Source: DATFQI01 sp963816955 (GTDB taxonomy: Bacteria > Actinomycetota > Thermoleophilia > Solirubrobacterales > Solirubrobacteraceae). From it: a DNA stretch of 64,000 nucleotides. The position numbers were made by a program, and so were the translations under genes. Shown here piece by piece: positions 31,675-40,591 of this stretch. Every line of letters starts with the position of its first letter. The first letter of the stretch is position 1. The DNA is taken from positions 124,001-188,000 of the forward strand of contig CAWFME010000005.1 of the NCBI GenBank assembly GCA_963816955.1, read 5' to 3'. The notes under the pieces are model-generated. The model was not told the DNA's origin, made no database searches, and saw only the letters and a program-made list of their open reading frames with translations.

Positions 31675-32793
31675 ATGATGAGAGACACACCACCGTTCCG
31701 CGCCGACCACGTCGGCAGCCTGCTGCGCCCGCAGCGGCTGCTCGAGGCGCGCGCGAAGCACGCCGACGGCAAGCTCGACGACGAGGAGCTGCGCGCCGTC
31801 GAGGACGAGGCGATCCGCGAGGTCGTGAAGATGCAGGAGGAGGTGGGGCTGCGCACGGCCACGGACGGCGAGTTCCGCCGCGCCTCCTGGCACATGGACT
31901 TCATCTACCAGCTCGGCGGGGTCCGCAAGGTGCAGGACCACCTGTCGGTGAAGTTCCACTCGGACGAGGGGGACATCGAGTTCACGCCGTCGGCCGCCCA
32001 GGTGGCCGAGCGGATCTCCCTGCCCGAGCCGATCTTCGCCGACGCGTTCCGGTTCCTGGCGCAGACGGCCTCGCCGGCGCAGGTGCCGAAGCTGACGATC
32101 CCGTCGCCCAGCATGGTCCACTACCGCGGCGGGCGGGCGGCGATCGACGAGTCGGTCTACCCGGACCTCGACCAGTTCTGGAGCGACCTCACCGACGCCT
32201 ACGCCGACCAGGTGCGGGCGATCGGCGAGCTCGGCTGCACCTACCTGCAGTTCGACGACACGAGCCTCGCGTACCTCAACGACCCCGAGCAGCGCGAGCA
32301 CGTGCGCTCGATCGGCGGCGACGCCGAGCACCAGCACGAGCTCTACATCCGCCACATCAACGAGGCGCTCGAGCACCGGCCGGACGGCATGGCGATCACC
32401 ACGCACATGTGCAAGGGCAACTTCCAGTCGTCGTGGGTCGCCGAGGGCGGCTACGACTTCGTGGCGGAGGCGCTGTTCGGCGAGCTCGACGTGGACGGCT
32501 TCTTCATGGAATGGGACGACGCACGGTCCGGCGGCTTCGAGCCGCTGCGCTTCGTCCCGAAGGGCAAGGCCGTCGTGCTCGGCCTCGTCACGACCAAGCG
32601 CGGCGAGCTCGAGGACAAGGACCTGCTCAAGCGACGCATCGAGGAGGCAACGCAGTACGTGGACCTCGACCAGCTCTGCCTCTCGCCGCAGTGCGGCTTC
32701 TCCTCCACCGTGGAGGGCAACAAGCTCAGCGCCGACCAGCAGGCCGCCAAGCTGCGCCTGATCGTCGAGACCGCCGAGGAGGTGTGGGGCTAG
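31675..32793 (+). CDS. MetE-like (cobalamin-independent) methyltransferase-family protein
   Basis: A 372-aa protein corresponding to the C-terminal zinc domain of cobalamin-independent methionine synthase, as in YxjG/YxjH-type proteins. The zinc ligands are conserved: His244 and Cys246 in THMCKGN, Glu279 in FMEWDD and Cys340 in LSPQCGF. The family transfers alkyl groups to or from thiols. Here it lies between two binding-protein genes inside a 4-hydroxybenzoate operon, so removal of a methyl group from a methoxylated or methylated substrate is an attractive but unproven idea. ATG 31675 or 31678 follows an unusually perfect ribosome site at 31660-31669. Confidence 0.78.
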   Translation: MMRDTPPFRADHVGSLLRPQRLLEARAKHADGKLDDEELRAVEDEAIREVVKMQEEVGLRTATDGEFRRASWHMDFIYQLGGVRKVQDHLSVKFHSDEGDIEFTPSAAQVAERISLPEPIFADAFRFLAQTASPAQVPKLTIPSPSMVHYRGGRAAIDESVYPDLDQFWSDLTDAYADQVRAIGELGCTYLQFDDTSLAYLNDPEQREHVRSIGGDAEHQHELYIRHINEALEHRPDGMAITTHMCKGNFQSSWVAEGGYDFVAEALFGELDVDGFFMEWDDARSGGFEPLRFVPKGKAVVLGLVTTKRGELEDKDLLKRRIEEATQYVDLDQLCLSPQCGFSSTVEGNKLSADQQAAKLRLIVETAEEVWG

Positions 32794-33759
32794 ATGCGCG
32801 CGATCACGGGAGGGATCGCGCTGCTCGTCGCTCTGCTGCTCGCCGGCTGCGGGGACGGCGGCGAGGGCGCCGCTCCCGCCGGCGAGGGCGGCACCACGGA
32901 GCTGGCCGTCCAGGAGACGGCCGGCGTCCCGTCGGCGTTCGTCGCCTTCGGGATCGAGAAGGGGATCTTCGAGAAGCAGAAGCTCGAGATCGACCTGCAG
33001 CCGACGCAGGGCGGCGCGGCGACGATCCCGGCGCTGGTGAGCGGCGACATCCAGGTCGGCGGCTCCAACGTCGTCTCGCTGCTGCTGGCCAGCTCGAAGG
33101 ACCTGCCGATCCAGGCGATCGCGGGCGGGACGAGCGCGCAGGCCTCAGGCGAGAAGGACTTCGGCGCGCTGCTGGCGGCCAAGGGCAAGGGGATCTCGAA
33201 GCCCGAGGACCTCGAGGGCAAGACCGTCGCGGTCAACACGCTCAACAACATCGCCGAGGTCGTCGTCAAGGCGGCGCTCGAGAAGCAGGGAGTCGACCCC
33301 GAGTCGATCAAGCTCTCGGAGGTGCCCTTCCCCGAGATGGAGCCGGCGCTCGCCAAGGGCTCCGTCGACGCCGCGTTCAGCATCGAGCCGTTCGTCACCC
33401 AGAGCGTCCAGAAGGGCGATGCGGTGCTCGGCTACTCCTATGTCGACACGGAGTCGGACATGCAGGTCGGCGCCTACGCGGTCACGAACCAGTTCGCCGA
33501 GTCCGACCCGGAGGCCGTCAAGGCGTTCCAGGCCGCGGTCAAGGAGACCGCGGACTACGTCGCGGGCCATGAGGACGAGTTCCGGACGTTCCTGTCGGAG
33601 AACGCGAAGATGCCGCCCGTGCTGGCGAAGAAGATCGTGCTGCCGAAGTGGACCGGCGAGGTCGACGCGGACTCGGTCGCCAACACCGCCTCGCTGATGC
33701 AGAAGTACGGCGTGGTCACCGGCGAGATCGACACCGCCAAGCTCCTCGAGGGAGGGTGA
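32794..33759 (+). CDS. ABC substrate-binding lipoprotein (NMT1/SsuA-like), copy 2
   Basis: A 321-aa binding lipoprotein, signal with lipobox LAGC (Cys19), paralogous to the one at 30693: both share DLEGKT, NTLNNI, a PFPEM/PFPDM turn and IEPFV/VEPFV in the same order. Its start codon directly follows the stop of the methyltransferase gene. No second set of permease or ATPase genes is present, so it probably docks on the same transporter with a different or overlapping ligand. The alternative, a sensor role without transport, is less likely for a lipoprotein without a partner kinase. Confidence 0.85.
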   Translation: MRAITGGIALLVALLLAGCGDGGEGAAPAGEGGTTELAVQETAGVPSAFVAFGIEKGIFEKQKLEIDLQPTQGGAATIPALVSGDIQVGGSNVVSLLLASSKDLPIQAIAGGTSAQASGEKDFGALLAAKGKGISKPEDLEGKTVAVNTLNNIAEVVVKAALEKQGVDPESIKLSEVPFPEMEPALAKGSVDAAFSIEPFVTQSVQKGDAVLGYSYVDTESDMQVGAYAVTNQFAESDPEAVKAFQAAVKETADYVAGHEDEFRTFLSENAKMPPVLAKKIVLPKWTGEVDADSVANTASLMQKYGVVTGEIDTAKLLEGG

Positions 33760-33761
33760 GC

Positions 33762-34781
33762 ATGAAGATCGACGCGTTCTGTCACGTGATGCCGCGCGAG
33801 TACGCGGAGCGGCTGGAGGCGGTCGACGACGCCCCGGCCGCCGCCAACATCCGCAACCGGATCGCCGGCATCCCGTCGATGGTCGACCTCGACCTGCGCT
33901 TCTCGCAGATGGACGAGTTCGGCGACGACTACCGGCAGGTGATCAGCCTGCCGGCGCCGCCGATCGAGGATCTGGGCGCGCCGCCGCGCGGCCGCGAGTT
34001 CGCGAGGCTCGGCAACGAGGGCCTCGCGCGCCTGTGCGCCGAGCACCCCGACCGGTTCGCGGGCTTCGTCGCGCAGCTGCCGATGAACGACCCGGAGGGC
34101 ACGCAGGAGGCGATCGACCATGCGTGCGAGAACCTCGGCGCGCTCGGTGTGCAGATCTACACGCACGTCAACGGCCACCCGCTCGACGAGGAGCGCTTCG
34201 AGCCGTTCTGGGCGCGGATGGCCGAGCTCGGCAAGCCGGTGTGGGTGCACCCGAGCCGCAACGCGAGCTGGTCGGACTACCCCACCGAGGACGTCTCGAA
34301 GTACGAGATCTGGTGGGTGTTCGGCTGGGAGTACGACACCGCGGCGTTCATGGCGCGGATCGTCTTCTCCGGGGTGCTCGAGCGCCACCAGGACCTGAAG
34401 ATCCTCATCCACCACGGCGGGAGCATGGTGCCGCACTTCGCGGGGCGCGTCGGCCCGGGCTGGGACCAGCTCGGGGCGCGCACGCCGGCTGACCGCCGGC
34501 ATGAGGTCGAGCACGCGCCGCTCTCCAAGCGCCCGCTGGACTACTTCAAGATGTTCTACGCCGACACCGCCATGTTCGGAGCCGCCCACGCCATCCGGTG
34601 CTGCATCGAGTTCTTCGGGGTCGACCGGATCCTGTTCGCGTCGGACACCCCGTTCGACCCGGAGAAGGGCCCCGGCTACATCCGCTCGACGATCGAGAAC
34701 CTCGAGTCGTTGGACCTGTCGGCGGCGGACCGCGAGAAGATCTACGCGGGCAACGCCCGCCGCGTGCTCGGGGTCACGTGA
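33762..34781 (+). CDS. Amidohydrolase-2 family protein (ACMSD-like fold); candidate missing lactone hydrolase
   Basis: A 339-aa TIM-barrel metal enzyme of the amidohydrolase-2/ACMSD-like group, whose members decarboxylate or hydrolyse aromatic-derived acids and lactones. The first strand reads KIDAFCHVMP: the second histidine of the usual HxH pair is present (His8) but the first is Phe6. Other ligand positions look intact (WVHPSR, LIHHGGSMVPH, FASDTPFD). A GGAGGG site precedes ATG 33762, and its stop overlaps the thiolase start (GTGA). In this operon every beta-ketoadipate step but enol-lactone hydrolysis has a clear gene, so this is a candidate for that step; a decarboxylase is the alternative. 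Confidence 0.72.
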   Translation: MKIDAFCHVMPREYAERLEAVDDAPAAANIRNRIAGIPSMVDLDLRFSQMDEFGDDYRQVISLPAPPIEDLGAPPRGREFARLGNEGLARLCAEHPDRFAGFVAQLPMNDPEGTQEAIDHACENLGALGVQIYTHVNGHPLDEERFEPFWARMAELGKPVWVHPSRNASWSDYPTEDVSKYEIWWVFGWEYDTAAFMARIVFSGVLERHQDLKILIHHGGSMVPHFAGRVGPGWDQLGARTPADRRHEVEHAPLSKRPLDYFKMFYADTAMFGAAHAIRCCIEFFGVDRILFASDTPFDPEKGPGYIRSTIENLESLDLSAADREKIYAGNARRVLGVT

Positions 34782-35949
34782 GCGCGGCGTACCTCTACGA
34801 CGGCATCCGCACGCCGTTCGGCCGTCACGGGGGCGCATTGGCCGGCGTGCGGCCGGACGACCTCGCGGCGCACGTGCTGCGCGAGCTGCTGGCGCGCTCG
34901 CCGGAGCTCGATCCCGAGACGATCGGCGACGTCGTGTTCGGCGACGCCAACGGCGCGGGCGAGGACAACCGCAACGTCGCGCGGATGGCGATCCTGCTCG
35001 CGGGCCTGCCGACGTCCGTGCCGGGCTCGACGGTCAATCGCCTGTGCGGCTCCTCGCTCGACGCCGCGATGCAGGCCTCGCGCGCGATCGAGACGGGCGA
35101 CGCCTCCGTGATGGTGGTCGGCGGCGTGGAGTCGATGAGCCGCGCGCCGTGGGTGCTGCTCAAGCCCGAGCGCGGCTACGCGCGTACGAGCCTCCAGCTG
35201 CACTCGACGACGCTGGGCTGGCGGATGGTCAACCCCGAGATGCCGGAGCAGTGGACGATCTCGCTCGGCGCGAGCGCCGAGCAGCTGGCCGAGATGCACG
35301 GCATCTCCCGCGACGCCCAGGACGCGTTCGCCGTCCGCTGCCACCGGCTCGCGGACGAGGCATGGGACGAGGGCCGCTACGACTGGGTCGTGCCCGTCCG
35401 ACGGAGCTGGAGCGCGACGAGGGCATCCGGCCGGACACGTCCGTCGAGAAGCTCGCGGCGCTCGAGCCGGCGTTCGCGAAGGACGGCACGGTCACGGCCG
35501 GCAACGCCTCGCCGCTCAACGACGGCGCGGGCGCGCTGCTGCTCGGCGACGAGGCGGCCGGCGTCGCGATCGGGCGCGAGCCGCTGGCGCGGATCGCCGG
35601 CCGCGGCGCCGCCGGGGTGGACCCCGACGTGTTCGGGATCGCGCCCGTCGAGGCCGCGAACCGCGCGCTCGAGCGCGCCGGGATCGGTTGGAGCGACGTC
35701 GTGGTCGCCGAGCTCAACGAGGCGTTCGCGTCGCAGACGCTCGCCTGCTTGGGAGGCTGGCCGGAGCTGGACCCGGAGAAGCTCAACGTCAACGGCGGCG
35801 CGATCGCGATCGGCCATCCGCTCGGCGCCAGCGGCGTGCGCATCCTCGCCACGCTCGCGCACGAGCTGCGCCGGCGCGGCGGCGGCTACGGCGTGGCCTC
35901 GATCTGCATCGGCGTCGGCCAGGGCCTGGCCGTGGTGCTGGAGGCCTAG
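34778..35949 (+). pseudogene. pcaF: Thiolase (3-oxoadipyl-CoA thiolase), one frameshift near 35400
   Basis: A thiolase that would cleave 3-oxoadipyl-CoA to succinyl-CoA and acetyl-CoA, the last step of the pathway. Cys90 in NRLCGSSLDA is the nucleophile; after the shift the catalytic NEAFA, GGAIAIGHPLGASG and CIGVGQG motifs follow in the right order. The frame changes near 35397-35402, where one extra C in the CC run would restore VPVPTELERDEG. All active-site residues survive, so a sequencing error is the simplest explanation. GTG 34778 overlaps the amidohydrolase stop. Full length would be about 390 aa, normal for the family. Confidence 0.85.
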
Positions 35950-36597
35950 GTGGACCTCCTCTATCCCGACTACAAGTCGACGCGCCTGCGGGCGCCGCGG
36001 CGCGAGCGGATCCAGCTCCCGCGGGCGAGCACGGAGCTGACCGGGCCGGCGCTGTGGGACGGGCGCGTCGCGCCGAACGACCACGACCTCACGCGCCAGC
36101 ACGACGGCGAGCCGCTCGGGGAGCGGATCATCGTGCACGGGTGCGTGCTCGAGGCCGGCGGGCGGCCGGTGCCGGACACGCTCGTGGAGGTCTGGCAGTG
36201 CAACGCCGCCGGCCGCTACCGCCACCAGGGCGACCAGCACCCGGCGCCGCTGGACCCGAACTTCACCGGCCTCGGGCGCTGCCTCACAGGCAAGGACGGC
36301 ACGTTCGAGTTCGTGACGGTCAAGCCCGGCGCCTACCCCTGGGGCAACCACCACAACGCGTGGCGGCCGGCGCACATCCACTTCTCGGTCTTCGGCCGCG
36401 CGTTCGCCCAGCGGCTGGTGACGCAGATGTACTTCCCCGGCGACCCGCTGTTCGCGCAGGACCCGATCTTCCAGGCGGCCGGCCCCGACAGCGATCGGCT
36501 CGTGGCCGCCTTCGACCTCGACCGCACGCGCCCCGAGTGGGCGCTCGCCTACCGCTGGGACATCGTCCTCGCCCGGACCCCGTTCGAGGATGCCTGA
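35950..36597 (+). CDS. pcaH: Protocatechuate 3,4-dioxygenase beta subunit
   Basis: A 215-aa intradiol dioxygenase subunit carrying the ferric centre that opens protocatechuate between its two hydroxyls. The iron ligands are Tyr90, Tyr129, His142 and His144; their spacing (39, 13 and 2 residues) equals that of the Pseudomonas putida enzyme as I know it. The N-terminal DYKSTRLRAPRRER is typical of PcaH. GTG 35950 directly follows the thiolase stop. The next gene (pcaG) starts inside its last codons, the usual pcaHG arrangement. Confidence 0.93.
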   Translation: MDLLYPDYKSTRLRAPRRERIQLPRASTELTGPALWDGRVAPNDHDLTRQHDGEPLGERIIVHGCVLEAGGRPVPDTLVEVWQCNAAGRYRHQGDQHPAPLDPNFTGLGRCLTGKDGTFEFVTVKPGAYPWGNHHNAWRPAHIHFSVFGRAFAQRLVTQMYFPGDPLFAQDPIFQAAGPDSDRLVAAFDLDRTRPEWALAYRWDIVLARTPFEDA

Positions 36598-37082
36598 GCC
36601 GACGCCGCCGCAGACCGTCGGCCCGTTCTTCGCGATCGGGCTGCCGTGGGACGACGGGCCCGAGGTGGTGGCGCGCGGCGCCGAGGGCGCGATCGCGCTG
36701 CGCGGCACCGTCTACGACGGCGAGGGCGCGCCCGTGCCGGACGCGCTGGTCGAGACCTGGCAGGCGACCCGACGCGCTGCCGCGGCTTCGGCCGCTGCCC
36801 GACCGACGTGCAGGGACGCTGGGAGATCGTCACGCGCAAGCCCGCGGCGACCGGCGGCGAGGCCCCCCACGTCGCCGTCGCGGTGTTCGCGCGCGGGCTG
36901 CTGCACCGCCTCCCGACCCGGTTCTACTTCGCCGACGAGGAGCGGCCAACGCCGCCGACCCGCTGCTCGCGAGCCTCGACCCCGACCGCCGCGCGACGCT
37001 GATCGCCGCCGCCGAGGCCGGCGGGTACCGCTTCGACATCCACCTCCAAGGCGACCATGAGACCACCTTCTTCGGGTTCTGA
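36590..37082 (+). pseudogene. pcaG: Protocatechuate 3,4-dioxygenase alpha subunit, two frameshifts
   Basis: The non-iron alpha subunit that completes the PcaH active site. ATG 36590 overlaps pcaH; the start PPQTVGPFFAIGLPW is diagnostic. The frame shifts near 36768 (one G missing in the run before ACCCG) and again near 36945 (one G missing in CGGCC), after which AEAGGYRFDIHLQGDHETTF leads to the TGA at 37080. Restoring one base at each place gives an uninterrupted protein of about 164 aa, shorter than the usual 180-200 aa. Both losses are in G/C runs, which favours sequence error over real decay. Confidence 0.85.
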
Positions 37083-37431
37083 CGGCGAGCGCACGCGGCG
37101 CGAGGTGCTCGGCGACGAGCACGTGGACCGCGCGCAGGAGCGCACGACCGACTTCACGCGTCCGTTCCAGGACTTCATCACGCGCTACGCCTGGGGCGAG
37201 GTCTGGAACCGCCCGGTCCTCGACCGCCGCCAGCGCAGCATGATCACGCTCGCCGCTCTGACCGCCGTGCGGGCGGAGGGCGAGCTCGAGCTGCACGTCC
37301 GCGCCGCGCTGCGCAACGGGCTGACGCCCGAGGAGATCCGCGAGGTGCTGCTGCACACGGCCGTCTACGCGGGGGTCCCCGCGGCCAACGCCGCGTTCGC
37401 CGTCGCGCAGCAGGTGCTGGAGCAGGAGTGA
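37057..37431 (+). CDS. pcaC: 4-carboxymuconolactone decarboxylase
   Basis: A 124-aa carboxymuconolactone decarboxylase of the AhpD-like fold that turns 4-carboxymuconolactone into 3-oxoadipate enol-lactone. The core RQRSMITLAALTAVRAEGEL and the final HTAVYAGVPAANAAF are characteristic. Many actinobacteria have PcaC fused to the enol-lactone hydrolase PcaD (PcaL); here the protein is PcaC alone and ends at 37431, with no PcaD following. ATG 37057 lies within the 3' end of pcaG, and the stop overlaps the start of the regulator gene (GTGA). Confidence 0.92.
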   Translation: MRPPSSGSDGERTRREVLGDEHVDRAQERTTDFTRPFQDFITRYAWGEVWNRPVLDRRQRSMITLAALTAVRAEGELELHVRAALRNGLTPEEIREVLLHTAVYAGVPAANAAFAVAQQVLEQE

Positions 37432-38228
37432 GCGACGACCGCGCCACGCACTTCGTGCAGTCGCTCGAGCGCGGGCTCGCGGTGATCCGCGCGTTCGGCG
37501 CCGACACGCCGTCGCTGACGCTGTCGGAGGTCGCGCGCGCCACCGGCCTCACCCGAGCCGCCACGCGCCGCTTCCTGCTCACGCTCGGCGATCTCGGCTA
37601 CGTGCGCAGCGACGGGCGCCGGTTCGAGCTCACGCCGCGGGTGCTCGAGCTCGGCTACGCGTTCCTGTCGAGCCTGACGCTGCCGGAGGTGGCCGAGCCG
37701 CACCTGGAGCGGCTCGTCTCCGAGGTCCACGAGTCGTCCTCGGTGAGCGTCCTCGACGGCGACGACATCGTCTATGTCGCCCGCGTGCCGACCTCGCGGA
37801 TCATGCGCGTCTCGATCAACGTGGGCACGCGCTTCCCCGCCTACGCGACGTCGATGGGGCGCGTGCTGCTGGCGGGGATGGACGCGCCGGAGCTCGACGC
37901 GTTCCTCGAGCGGGCCGAGCTGCGGCCTCTGTCCAGGCGCACGATCACCTCCGAGCGGCGGCTGCGCGCCGAGCTCGCTCGCGTGCGCGAGCAGGGGTGG
38001 GCGATCGTCGACCAGGAGCTCGAGGAAGGGCTGCGCTCGATGGCGGCGCCGATCCACGACCGCACGGGGCGGGTCGCGGCGGCGGTCAACCTGTCCGCCC
38101 ATGCCAGCCGCATCTCCACGGACGCCATGACGCGGACGCTGCTGTCACCGCTGCTCGCGACGGCCGAGCGGATCGAGGCCGAGCTGCGCGTGGCCTCGGC
38201 GAGCCCGCCCCGGCGGTCGGCGGGATGA
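37428..38228 (+). CDS. pcaR: IclR family transcriptional regulator (PcaR-like)
   Basis: A 266-aa IclR-family regulator. Residues 1-85 form the winged helix (LTLSEVARATGLTRAATRRFLLTLGDLGYV region) and the remainder the ligand-binding GAF-like domain with VSINVGTRFPAYATSMGR, the text shared by PcaR, PobR and CatR-type IclR activators. It is inside the operon between pcaC and the MFS gene, overlapping both by 4 bp. Its probable site is the GTTCG-N5-CGAAC palindrome at 28328-28344. The natural inducer for PcaR is 3-oxoadipate, for PobR 4-hydroxybenzoate; the sequence does not decide between them. Confidence 0.88.
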   Translation: MSDDRATHFVQSLERGLAVIRAFGADTPSLTLSEVARATGLTRAATRRFLLTLGDLGYVRSDGRRFELTPRVLELGYAFLSSLTLPEVAEPHLERLVSEVHESSSVSVLDGDDIVYVARVPTSRIMRVSINVGTRFPAYATSMGRVLLAGMDAPELDAFLERAELRPLSRRTITSERRLRAELARVREQGWAIVDQELEEGLRSMAAPIHDRTGRVAAAVNLSAHASRISTDAMTRTLLSPLLATAERIEAELRVASASPPRRSAG

Positions 38229-39437
38229 CGGCGCCCGCCGGCGCCGTCCGCCCGCCCGGTTCGAAGCCGGTTGACCAGGGTCACGCCGGCGCGGCGCTCG
38301 TCGCCGCCGTCGTGCTGCTCGCGCTCAACCTGCGCTCGGTGCTCGCCGGCCTGCCGCCGCTGGTACCCGACATGCGCGCCGACCTCGGGCTGTCGGCCGC
38401 CGTGGCCGGCGTGCTGACGACGCTGCCCGTGCTGTGCATGGGCGCGTTCGCGCCGATCGCGCCGCGGGTCGCCGCGCGCGTGCCGATGGAGCGCGCGCTG
38501 GTGGCCTGCGCGCTGCTGACCGCGGCCGGTACGGGCATCCGCGCGCTCGGGAGCACGGCCGCCATGTTCGTCGCGGGGCTGGCGATCGGCGTCGCGATCG
38601 CGCTCGCGCAGGCGCTGCTGCCCGTGCTCATCCGCACCCGATACCACCACGCCTCCGGGCTTCTGACCGGCGCCTTCTCGATGGCGCTCGTGCTCGGCTC
38701 GGTGCTCGCCGCCGGGGCCGCGGTGCCGCTCGGGCGCGCGCTCGGCGGCTGGGAGTGGTCGCTCGCCTTCTGGGCGCTGCCGGCGCTGCTGGGCGCGCTC
38801 GTGTGGCTGCCGGCGGCGCTGCGGCCGGGCACGACCGTGGAGCGCGGCGGCGGCGCGCCGCTGCGCGTGTCCGGGCTCGCGTGGGCCGTCTGCGGCTTCT
38901 TCGGCGTGCAGTCGATGGCCTTCTACGCGTCGCTGTCGTGGATCCCGTCGATCCTCGAGGACGGCGGCTGGTCGAGCGAGGCGGCCGGCGGGCTGCTCGC
39001 CTTCGGCGCGCTGTGCGGGCTCGTGCCGGCCTTCCTGGTGCCCGTGCTGGCGGCGCGCGCGAGCGACCAGGTGCGGGCTGCTGCTGGCGATCGTGCTCGT
39101 CCCGGCGGCGGGGCTGACCGGGGTGCTCGCGCTGCCCGGCCTCGCGCCGCTGTGGATGGTGCTGATCGGCTTCGGGCAGAGCGGCGCGCTCGGACTGGGG
39201 CTGGCGCTGCCGATCCAGCGCGGCGGCGACGCGGCGACGGTGGCGTCGCTGACGGCGATGACGCTGTGCGTGGGCTATCTCGTCGCGGCCGCGGGGCCGT
39301 GGCTGCTCGGCGCGGTGCACGACGCGTCGGGCGATTGGACGCTGCCGCTGGTCGTGCTGATCGCGATCACGCTCGCCGAGCTGGTGCCGGGCCTGCCGGC
39401 CGCGCGCGCCCGTACGATCGCGCGGGGCGAGAGCTGA
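38225..39437 (+). pseudogene. MFS transporter (CynX/NimT-like), one frameshift near 39075
   Basis: A twelve-helix major facilitator of the cyanate/2-nitroimidazole (CynX/NimT) branch; the start ALNLRSVLAGLPPLVPDMRA is typical. The first 280 codons read without fault to ARASDQVR, then the frame changes within a G run near 39075 and continues LLLAIVLVPAAGLTG to the stop at 39437. One indel restores about 400 aa. The protein overlaps pcaR and pobA by 4 and 1 bp. A role in uptake of aromatic acid alongside the ABC importer is likely from context; the family itself exports or imports small weak acids. Confidence 0.8.
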
Positions 39438-40591
39438 TGGACACGCAGGTCGGCATCGTCGGCGCCGGGCCCGCCGGGCTGCTGCTCGGTCACCTGCTCG
39501 CGCGCGCCGGCATCGACAACGTCGTGCTCGAGGCGAGCTCGCGCGAGCACGTCGAGCACCGCGTCCGCGCCGGCGTGCTCGAGCAGGGCACCGTCGACGT
39601 GCTCACGGAGACCGGCGTCGGCGACCGGCTGCGGCGCGAGGGGATGGTGCACCGCGGGCTCGAGCTGCGCTTCGGCGGCGCCGGGCACCGGATCGCGCTG
39701 TCGGAGCTGGCGGGCGGCCGCGCGATCACGGTCTACGGCCAGCAGGAGGTGGTCAAGGACCTGATCGCCGCCCGGCTGGACGCGGGCGCGCCGATCGAGT
39801 TCGAGGCGGCCGCCACGGCCGTCGACCCCGGGCGCGGCGTCGTCCGCTACGGCGACGGCGGCGAGCTGCGCTGCGCGGTCGTCGCGGGCTGCGACGGGTA
39901 CCACGGCGTCTCGCGGACGGCGGTGCCGCACACCGCCTACGAGCGCGTGTATCCGTTCGCGTGGCTCGGCATCCTCGCGCGCGCCGCACCCTCGTCCGAG
40001 GAGCTGATCTACACCCACCACGACCGCGGCTTCGCGCTGCACTCGATGCGCTCGCCGGAGGTCACGCGCCTCTACCTGCAGGTGCCGCCGGACGAGGAGC
40101 TCGACGACTGGGACGATGGCCGCATCTGGGAGGAGCTGCAGACGCGCATGGCCCTCGGGGACGGGGGCTTCGCGCTCAACCAGGGCGAGATCTTCGACAA
40201 GGGGATCACGCCGATGCGCTCGTTCGTGGCCGAGCCGATGCGCCGCGAGCGGCTGTTCCTGGCCGGCGACGCGGCGCACATCGTGCCCGCCACGGGCGCG
40301 AAGGGCCTCAACCTCGCGGTCGCCGACGTGCGCGTGCTGGCGCGCGGGCTGGAGGCGTTCCTCGCGCACGGCGACGAGCGCGGCCTGGACGGCTACTCGG
40401 ACCGCTGCCTGCGGCGCGTCTGGCGCGTGCAGCACTTCTCCTGGTGGATGACGCAGATGCTCCACCGCCTCACCGGCGACCCGTTCGAGGCGAAGCTGCA
40501 GCGCTCGCAGCTCGAGTACGTCGTGCGCTCGCAGGCGGCGGCCCGGACGCTGGCGGAGAACTACGTCGGACTGGAGCTCGAGGATGTTTGA
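39437..40591 (+). CDS. pobA: 4-hydroxybenzoate 3-monooxygenase
   Basis: A 384-aa FAD monooxygenase that hydroxylates 4-hydroxybenzoate to protocatechuate with NAD(P)H and O2. The FAD fingerprint GIVGAGPAGL (6-15), the segment RVRAGVLEQGTVD and the second FAD motif LAGDAAHIVPATGAKGLN are present, as in Pseudomonas PobA; length matches (about 390). ATG 39437 overlaps the MFS stop by 1 bp (TGATG), and the stop overlaps the pcaB start by 8 bp. It supplies the substrate for PcaGH. Confidence 0.93.
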   Translation: MDTQVGIVGAGPAGLLLGHLLARAGIDNVVLEASSREHVEHRVRAGVLEQGTVDVLTETGVGDRLRREGMVHRGLELRFGGAGHRIALSELAGGRAITVYGQQEVVKDLIAARLDAGAPIEFEAAATAVDPGRGVVRYGDGGELRCAVVAGCDGYHGVSRTAVPHTAYERVYPFAWLGILARAAPSSEELIYTHHDRGFALHSMRSPEVTRLYLQVPPDEELDDWDDGRIWEELQTRMALGDGGFALNQGEIFDKGITPMRSFVAEPMRRERLFLAGDAAHIVPATGAKGLNLAVADVRVLARGLEAFLAHGDERGLDGYSDRCLRRVWRVQHFSWWMTQMLHRLTGDPFEAKLQRSQLEYVVRSQAAARTLAENYVGLELEDV

